Shown here piece by piece: positions 14,810 through 18,538 of a stretch of DNA of 18,538 nt. Positions within the stretch are counted from its first letter, which is position 1, and the number at the start of each line of letters is the position of its first letter. Source of the DNA: an uncultured delta proteobacterium (GTDB taxonomy: Bacteria > RBG-13-61-14 > DRUE01); the NCBI GenBank assembly GCA_903930515.1, contig CAIYYW010000282.1, positions 1 through 18,538 on the forward strand, written 5' to 3'. The notes under the pieces were generated by a model. That model searched no databases, had not been told where the DNA came from, and saw only the letters and a list, made by a program, of their open reading frames with translations. Made by a program: the position numbers and the translations under genes.

Positions 14810-16645
14810 CTATTGCAGCCGCAGGGTCTGCGCCAGTTTGGTCCGGCTCGCTCGCAAAGCCGGAGGGATGGTCGTGACCAGCACTAAACAAAAGTTGATG
14901 AGGGTTGCTTTGAGCAGCATGCGCGCTGTGAGTTTGGCATAAATAAACGACGGCATGTCCTGCGCTTCCATCATTCTTCCCGCCTCCTCGCTAATCGCGT
15001 AGAAGTTGATCGGGTTGTAGATTAAATAAAGCGATGGGATCAGCCCGAGCATTAGTCCGAGCGCGGTGCCGAGCAGGCCGAGCATGGCCGACTCCAGTAA
15101 TATGATCACGAAGATTTCCGAGGGCCTTGTCCCGATCGCCTTCATGATCCCAAACTGGCGCACGCGCTCGAGCACGCTCATCAGGATGGTGAGCATGAAC
15201 ACGAACCCGATGATCACGAAAAGGATTGCCCCAATGAATGACATGCTGTAACTGCTAGTCTTCGTTGTATTCATATAATTCGATCTCAGCTCCCGCCAGA
15301 GGACCACCTCGTAGTTCAGGCGCGATCCGATCAGGCTCCTGGCCTCGGACTCGCTTGAGCCCGGGAGCTTGATTGTAACCTGGCTCACATTTTCTCCGAG
15401 CCAGAGCCGGTCCTGCAATACCGCGAGCGGGACATAAGCCCGGGCTTTGCCGCCCGGCGCCACAACCCCGGCCAGTTTCAGCTCGAGCTTTACCGGCTCG
15501 CCCGCGTAGTTGGCGCCCGTGAGCATGACCAGGTCGCCGGTCTTGAGCCGGGACTTTTCTGCAATTGAGGAATCGAGCAACACCCAATCGGCGCCGGTCA
15601 GGCCGGACGCGGCTTTGGGCCATGCATCGTTCACGGTCATTTCCCTGGCCGGGTCGACGCCGAGTGTGGCGACCGTCGCGCCGTTGAGCGCCAGATCAGT
15701 GCGCACTTCCATTGAAAAATCCTTCAAGCCGGGAATGCGCGAAAGCATCTTGTCCAGGATTTCCTGGTTGGCGAGCTGGAGCGGAGAATCCTCCGGCAGG
15801 GTGGGCTTGTTGGGCCTGACCATCCAAAGCCCTCGTCCCAGGGAGTCCACTGTCCAGGGACCACGCCCTTCTGCGATCGCGCCGTATAAGGCTTTTTCCA
15901 CCGCGGGGATGTCATTTAAATCTTTCACGATGATTGCGATCTGGGTGACCTGGCCGCTCATGCCCAGAAAGTCCTGGAGCGCACCCAGGTTGACCAACAT
16001 CATGCTCGAGTCATATTTATCCGAGCAGCTGTGGAAAATGCCGCTGATTTTAAAATTAATTGCCGCCATGCTCCCATAAGCGTCCTGAGTCGTGAGCGAG
16101 AGCTCATCGCCGACTTTCACTTGCAGGTTGCGGGCTAGGACCTCGCCGATCACCACGGACTTGGGCTCGGACGCGGACAGGTACTTGCCGGAATAACCGC
16201 GATTGGTCTTGGTCCCCCTGGGCAGCTTAATCATGTCCGGGAAAAAAGTCTGGGCCACGCGCGAGGTCTTGACTTCATGATCGGGCAGCACGCCGCAGAT
16301 TGTCGCGTTCGCGAGGTAGCCGCCGGACTGAACAAAGGTCCCGGTGCAGAGCCTGGGCGAATAAGCGGTGACGCCGGGCATCCGGTCCAGGGCCGCGGTC
16401 AACCGCGGGTCCAGGGGCATGGCGCGCGCAATGGTCTGGTCCATCTGGTAGCCGGCCCGGTGCACCTGGAGATACCCGGGGAATATCTTCAATAAGTATT
16501 CGAGCTCTCCCAGGAACGCGCCCGTAGTAAAGGCATAGTAAAAAAGCGTAATGCCGGCGCCGAACATGATCACACACATGGTCAGCCCGCTGCGGAGCTT
16601 GTGTCTCCAGAGGTCGCGCCATGCTATTTTCAAAAACGCAAGCAT
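14810..16645 (-). CDS. FtsX/LolCE-type ABC permease with duplicated periplasmic module (first permease)
   Basis: A 611-residue inner-membrane protein homologous to the next gene: N-terminal MLAFLKIAWRDLWRHKLRSG matches MMEFFKMAWRNLGRNPRRT. TM1 (about 18-40), periplasmic region (41-466), TM2 (467-490), coupling helix LERVRQFGIMKAIGTRPSEI (492-511), TM3 (512-541) and TM4 (573-593). The periplasmic region again holds two modules: 113-243 (ICGVLPDHE, SVVIGEVLARNLQVKVGD, ISGIF) and 322-430 (TLGVDPARE, WVLLDSSIAEKSRLKTGD, LAGVV). In LolCDE one permease recruits the substrate and the other LolA; here both large domains could fill such roles. It begins 3 bp after the LolA-like gene stop, so translation is coupled. 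Confidence 0.93.
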   Translation of the reverse strand: MLAFLKIAWRDLWRHKLRSGLTMCVIMFGAGITLFYYAFTTGAFLGELEYLLKIFPGYLQVHRAGYQMDQTIARAMPLDPRLTAALDRMPGVTAYSPRLCTGTFVQSGGYLANATICGVLPDHEVKTSRVAQTFFPDMIKLPRGTKTNRGYSGKYLSASEPKSVVIGEVLARNLQVKVGDELSLTTQDAYGSMAAINFKISGIFHSCSDKYDSSMMLVNLGALQDFLGMSGQVTQIAIIVKDLNDIPAVEKALYGAIAEGRGPWTVDSLGRGLWMVRPNKPTLPEDSPLQLANQEILDKMLSRIPGLKDFSMEVRTDLALNGATVATLGVDPAREMTVNDAWPKAASGLTGADWVLLDSSIAEKSRLKTGDLVMLTGANYAGEPVKLELKLAGVVAPGGKARAYVPLAVLQDRLWLGENVSQVTIKLPGSSESEARSLIGSRLNYEVVLWRELRSNYMNTTKTSSYSMSFIGAILFVIIGFVFMLTILMSVLERVRQFGIMKAIGTRPSEIFVIILLESAMLGLLGTALGLMLGLIPSLYLIYNPINFYAISEEAGRMMEAQDMPSFIYAKLTARMLLKATLINFCLVLVTTIPPALRASRTKLAQTLRLQ

Positions 16646-16648
16646 GTT

Positions 16649-17437
16649 TCACCAATTTTTGCTTTTCAGGTTTTTCTCCGTGAAGATCCCCGAGTTGATG
16701 TCGATATCGAACTTGACCTCGGTGATAAGTAATTCAGTCTTGTGCCCGGGCTTGGTCATGGAGCGCATCTCCCATTTGCTCGGCAGTTTTCTGCCGCCCA
16801 TTTCCCTGACCTCGGAAAAAATCATCTCGTCCACCATCTTGCCGGACTCTTCAAAATTCTGCTCCTTGAGCGGTATGAATCCCTGGTCCCAGACCCAGAC
16901 CAGGATTTTGCCCCAGACCACCGGCGCATTGGGCTTGGGCAAAAGCTCAACCTGATAAACTTTGCCTCCCTGCTGATGATCGGCAAGATTGATTATTTTG
17001 TGTTCATAATCCCTCACGATGCTGGATTCGTGCATTAGGTCATCATTGCTGAAGTCCGAGCCCATCCAAGAATCGCGCATCATGGAGGGCGGGATTTTCA
17101 TCACTTTTTCCGCGGCCGGCATATACATCCAGAGGTTATAGCCGATCTTCAAAAAGCCGGTGCCGCGCTCGCGCGCCGGCTCAGTGATGCGGATGAACGA
17201 CCTGGAGTCCTTGACCGTCTCGTAAGCGAACATCTCGAGCTCGCGCGGGCCTGACCAGTCAGGGTTGTACATGGTCATCTTCACCTTCATGTAGCTGGTC
17301 TCGCCCCGGAGCAAAGCGTCCATCTTCGCCACCACCTCATCAGCAGTGAGCATTTGCCCAAAGACCGGAAAAGCCAGCGCGAGGGTTAAAGCAATCAAGC
17401 AGGAGCCTCCAGCCCAAAATTTTTTCATAAAACCCAT
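16649..17437 (-). CDS. LolA-like outer membrane lipoprotein-sorting protein (TP0789-like)
   Basis: A 262-residue secreted protein with a signal peptide (MGFMKKFWAGGSCLIALTLA then LAFPVFG, cleaved near Q29). The mature part follows the LolA-like family of Treponema TP0789: tandem beta strands with FIRITEPARERGTGFLKIG, NLWMYMPAAEKVMKIPPSMM and WMGSDFSNDDLMHESS. These proteins fold as a half-barrel that carries lipid or lipoprotein acyl chains through the periplasm. ATG 17437 is preferred over 17452/17449 because GGAGG (17443-17447) lies 5 bp upstream. It is the first gene of the five-gene operon and directly precedes two LolCE-type permeases, so it should receive cargo from the ABC unit and pass it to the outer-membrane barrel. 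Its cargo is unknown. Confidence 0.93.
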   Translation of the reverse strand: MGFMKKFWAGGSCLIALTLALAFPVFGQMLTADEVVAKMDALLRGETSYMKVKMTMYNPDWSGPRELEMFAYETVKDSRSFIRITEPARERGTGFLKIGYNLWMYMPAAEKVMKIPPSMMRDSWMGSDFSNDDLMHESSIVRDYEHKIINLADHQQGGKVYQVELLPKPNAPVVWGKILVWVWDQGFIPLKEQNFEESGKMVDEMIFSEVREMGGRKLPSKWEMRSMTKPGHKTELLITEVKFDIDINSGIFTEKNLKSKNW

Positions 17438-17474
17438 CCCGTCCTCCATCAATTATTCTGGTTGAAAACTTCAT

Positions 17475-17503
17475 ATTTTAATGCTATTCATTTATAAAAT
17501 CAA
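17475..17503 (-). promoter_or_regulatory. Candidate sigma70 promoter of the LolA/ABC operon
   Basis: On the minus strand TTGATT (17503-17498), a 17-bp spacer and TAAAAT (17480-17475). Transcription would start near 17468, giving a leader of about 30 nt before ATG 17437 with its GGAGG. The local DNA is AT-rich compared with the flanking genes. Confidence 0.5.
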
Positions 17504-17529
17504 CTCTTAAGTCAACAAATTAGATTTCT

Positions 17530-17586
17530 TTACCACCCACCAGCCTGGCAGGAAAACTGTTTTGGCATAATGTCTCTGATCTTCAT
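17530..17586 (-). pseudogene. N-terminal fragment of an unidentified protein (possibly CBS-domain type)
   Basis: An ATG at 17586 preceded by a strong AGGAGG on the minus strand (about 17591-17597) opens a frame of only 18 residues starting MKIRDIMPKQ, similar to the beginning of CBS-domain proteins, and stops at TAA 17530-17532. Its ATG overlaps the stop of the upstream remnant as ATGA. The strong ribosome binding site with almost no protein suggests a truncated gene. It could also be a real short leader peptide. Confidence 0.3.
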
Positions 17587-17693
17587 GTTATCCCCTCCTT
17601 TCTGATCATGTCTAAGATTGTTTTTTTGACCTTGTCATAGAGGTCGGCCCAGACGCTCTTGACAAACTCTAGCTCAGGCGCGAGTCGGAGAGA
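17583..17693 (-). pseudogene. C-terminal gene remnant of unknown protein
   Basis: The minus-strand frame ending at TGA 17583-17585 reads SLRLAPELEFVKSVW then ADLYDKVKKTILDMIRKEGI, a regular amphipathic helix pattern that looks like true coding sequence. Upstream of about 17693 the same frame runs through the 26-bp repeat (17700-17725) and into the tRNA-end copy, so it is probably the tail of a gene cut at the repeat. The 4-bp ATGA overlap with the next fragment is typical of an old operon. The family is not recognised. Confidence 0.35.
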
Positions 17694-17699
17694 ATTTTT

Positions 17700-17725
17700 G
17701 TGCACACATAGGGCACACTTTTTGT
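17700..17725 (+). repeat. 26-bp GTGCAC/GCAC repeat, copy B
   Basis: Identical over 26 bp to 10783-10808. It lies at the point where the coding remnant at 17583-17693 begins and 156 bp before the third tRNA-end copy. Confidence 0.75.
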
Positions 17726-17881
17726 GCAAAATAGTGTCCAGAAAGTGTTCGGGAAGTGTATTGGAGCTGTCTTCGGGGCCACTTGGGGCACCCGGCTCAT
17801 CGCTGGATTCTGTGCGGATTTTCGCGGTTTCTGTATGGGATTTGTCGGGGTTTTGTTCGTTCTGGGATTTGTTTTCCCTGA

Positions 17882-17908
17882 GGTTCAATTCCCCCTCCTC
17901 GCACCAGA
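17882..17908 (+). repeat. tRNA-Leu 3'-end copy (att-like site)
   Basis: 27 nt identical to 6934-6960 (part of the T arm, acceptor 3' strand, ACCA and the next GA). Same orientation as the intact tRNA. No other tRNA part is nearby. Confidence 0.85.
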
Positions 17909-17973
17909 ATATTTTTTTATCTATTTGGTACTATTATGAAATTTGATCTTCTCTCGATATAATTTTAATTCAA

Positions 17974-17999
17974 GTGCACGCATAGCGCACATTTTTTAT
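17974..17999 (+). repeat. 26-bp GTGCAC/GCAC repeat, diverged copy C
   Basis: Resembles copies A and B with a few substitutions (GTGCACGCATAGCGCACA then a T run). It stands about 65 bp after the tRNA-end copy, as copy A does after the copy at 10690-10714. Confidence 0.6.
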
Positions 18000-18004
18000 G
18001 AGCT

Positions 18005-18187
18005 TCAACCCGAAATAAACTCTGTGCCGGAATTGTCCATCACGGTCAGCGCAAACGGCTTTTACGAAAGCTGCACTTTCAGGTTTTGGTTCGAGATGGA
18101 TGTTGCGGCCGGAGCTCCTGGCCTGGCCGGGCCTTGAACGATCAGGACTGCGATCATGATCAGGGTTGCTCGGAATATTTTTCTCAT
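18005..18187 (-). pseudogene. Broken secreted glycosidase start (GH31-like N terminus)
   Basis: ATG 18187 follows GAAAGGAA and opens a signal peptide (MRKIFRATLIMIAVLIVQGP). The frame then reads ATSISNQNLKVQLS, a TAA stop (18062-18064), and continues in the same frame KPFALTVMDNSGTEFISG to a TGA at 18005-18007. The pattern VQLS-KPFALTV-D--G resembles the N-terminal beta domain of GH31 alpha-glucosidases, which are 700-900 residues long; nothing more remains. It is therefore likely a truncated pseudogene. The GH31 link rests on a short motif. Confidence 0.5.
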
Positions 18188-18212
18188 TTCCGGTTCCTTT
18201 CTCGTTATAACT

Positions 18213-18538
18213 TCAAGCTTCCAAAACAACCTTGTAGCCCAGTCGTTCGGCCAGGCCGGAAACGCTCTGCTTGAGGTCTCCGTAAACCGTGACCCGGTGC
18301 CAGCCCCACTGGTCCCAGAATTTGAAGAGCTTTTCAAAGTCTCCGATTGGCTCAGCCACCAGCTTGGTGCGGCAGGCGCGGTCGTCTGGGGCGTTGCCCA
18401 CGGCCTTGGCTTGGTGGAAAAGAATTTCTTTCCGCCCAGGATGAATGGGCAAGGCGGCCCTCGCGAAGGAGAGTTTCCAGAAGGCGTTGGCGACAGGCGC
18501 AACCGATTCCTACGCGTACGAGTGGGCCAAGCGCAGCA
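18213..18538 (-). pseudogene. C-terminal reading frame with in-frame TAG (possible sugar-isomerase-like protein)
   Basis: The minus-strand frame from the right edge reads LRLAHSYA, TAG (18510-18512), then ESVAPVANAFWKLSFARAAL, PIHPGRKEILFHQAKAVG, NAPDDRACRTKLVAEPIGDF, EKLFKFWDQWGWHRVTVYGD and so on to TGA at 18213-18215. The sequence before and after the TAG looks like one protein, so the gene is probably interrupted; a TTG at 18452 is the only nearby alternative start. The end (HRVTVYGDLK then LAERLGYKVV) faintly recalls the C terminus of L-fucose/arabinose isomerase-like proteins, not enough to assign. It runs out of the window and ends 25 bp before the glycosidase remnant. Confidence 0.5.

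Larger units (their letters stand above)
17826..18005 (+). repeat. Junction segment homologous to 10632-10830
   Basis: Counterpart of the segment at 10632-10830, with the shared blocks GGTTTCTG, TTGTCGGGG, the tRNA 3' end, AGAATAT, ATTTGGTACTATT and a GTGCAC repeat followed by TGAGCT in the same order. It marks the right end of module 2. Confidence 0.65.

Noticed and set aside
15510-16079. Plus-strand open frame of 189 codons
   Set aside because: Antisense to the first permease, no domain or ribosome binding site.
17659-17946. Plus-strand open frame over the tRNA-end copy and the 26-bp repeat
   Set aside because: It is made largely of repeat DNA; the similar frame at 10625-10870 arises from the homologous junction segment and neither has coding character.
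10783-17999. Three 26-bp repeats as a CRISPR-like array
   Set aside because: The copies are about 7 kb and 270 bp apart without regular spacers and without cas genes.

Overview
The window looks like a piece of a Gram-negative (diderm) bacterial chromosome. It has a SecG gene, an outer-membrane beta-barrel ending in an aromatic residue, a LolA-like periplasmic protein, LolCDE-type ABC genes and a secreted GH20 hexosaminidase. The lineage cannot be fixed from sequence alone. Tandem PilZ-like/HEAT proteins and TP0789-like lipoprotein-sorting proteins would fit an uncultured phylum such as Aminicenantes/Acidobacteriota-like bacteria or deltaproteobacteria-like groups, but this is a guess.

Left part (1-6958), apparently ancestral chromosome: two tandem minus-strand paralogs of a large PilZ-like plus helical/HEAT-repeat protein (the first runs off the left edge), then on the plus strand a secreted beta-N-acetylhexosaminidase, secG with a long Pro-rich tail, a decayed tRNA-Leu-like fragment and an intact tRNA-Leu(GAG) gene. 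secG next to tRNA-Leu(GAG) is the same neighbourhood as E. coli secG-leuU.

Middle and right (6959-17908), accessory DNA: the last 25-27 nt of the tRNA-Leu gene recur in the same orientation at 10690-10714 and 17882-17908. They cut the region into two modules. Module 1 (about 3.75 kb) holds a plus-strand operon: class III aminotransferase, SCP2-like lipid-binding protein and APC amino-acid/amine permease. Module 2 (about 7.2 kb) holds an IS3 transposase remnant and a tight minus-strand operon: LolA-like secreted protein, two FtsX/LolCE-type permeases, LolD-type ATPase and outer-membrane beta-barrel. This operon reads as a complete inner-membrane-to-outer-membrane path and is the best candidate for an undescribed system. 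Each permease has a tandemly duplicated periplasmic module. No integrase is visible, so the modules are non-autonomous or decayed.

Right end (17909-18538): decayed genes on the minus strand. One is a C-terminal reading frame interrupted by TAG; the other is a signal peptide plus the start of a GH31-like glycosidase broken by TAA and TGA. They suggest that the old locus beyond the insertions is eroding.

Regulation seen: good sigma70-like promoters lie before secG and the first PilZ/HEAT gene, each so close to the ATG that the mRNAs should be leaderless. Promoters with normal leaders precede the hexosaminidase and LolA-like operon genes. A candidate promoter with a 39-bp imperfect direct repeat precedes the aminotransferase operon.
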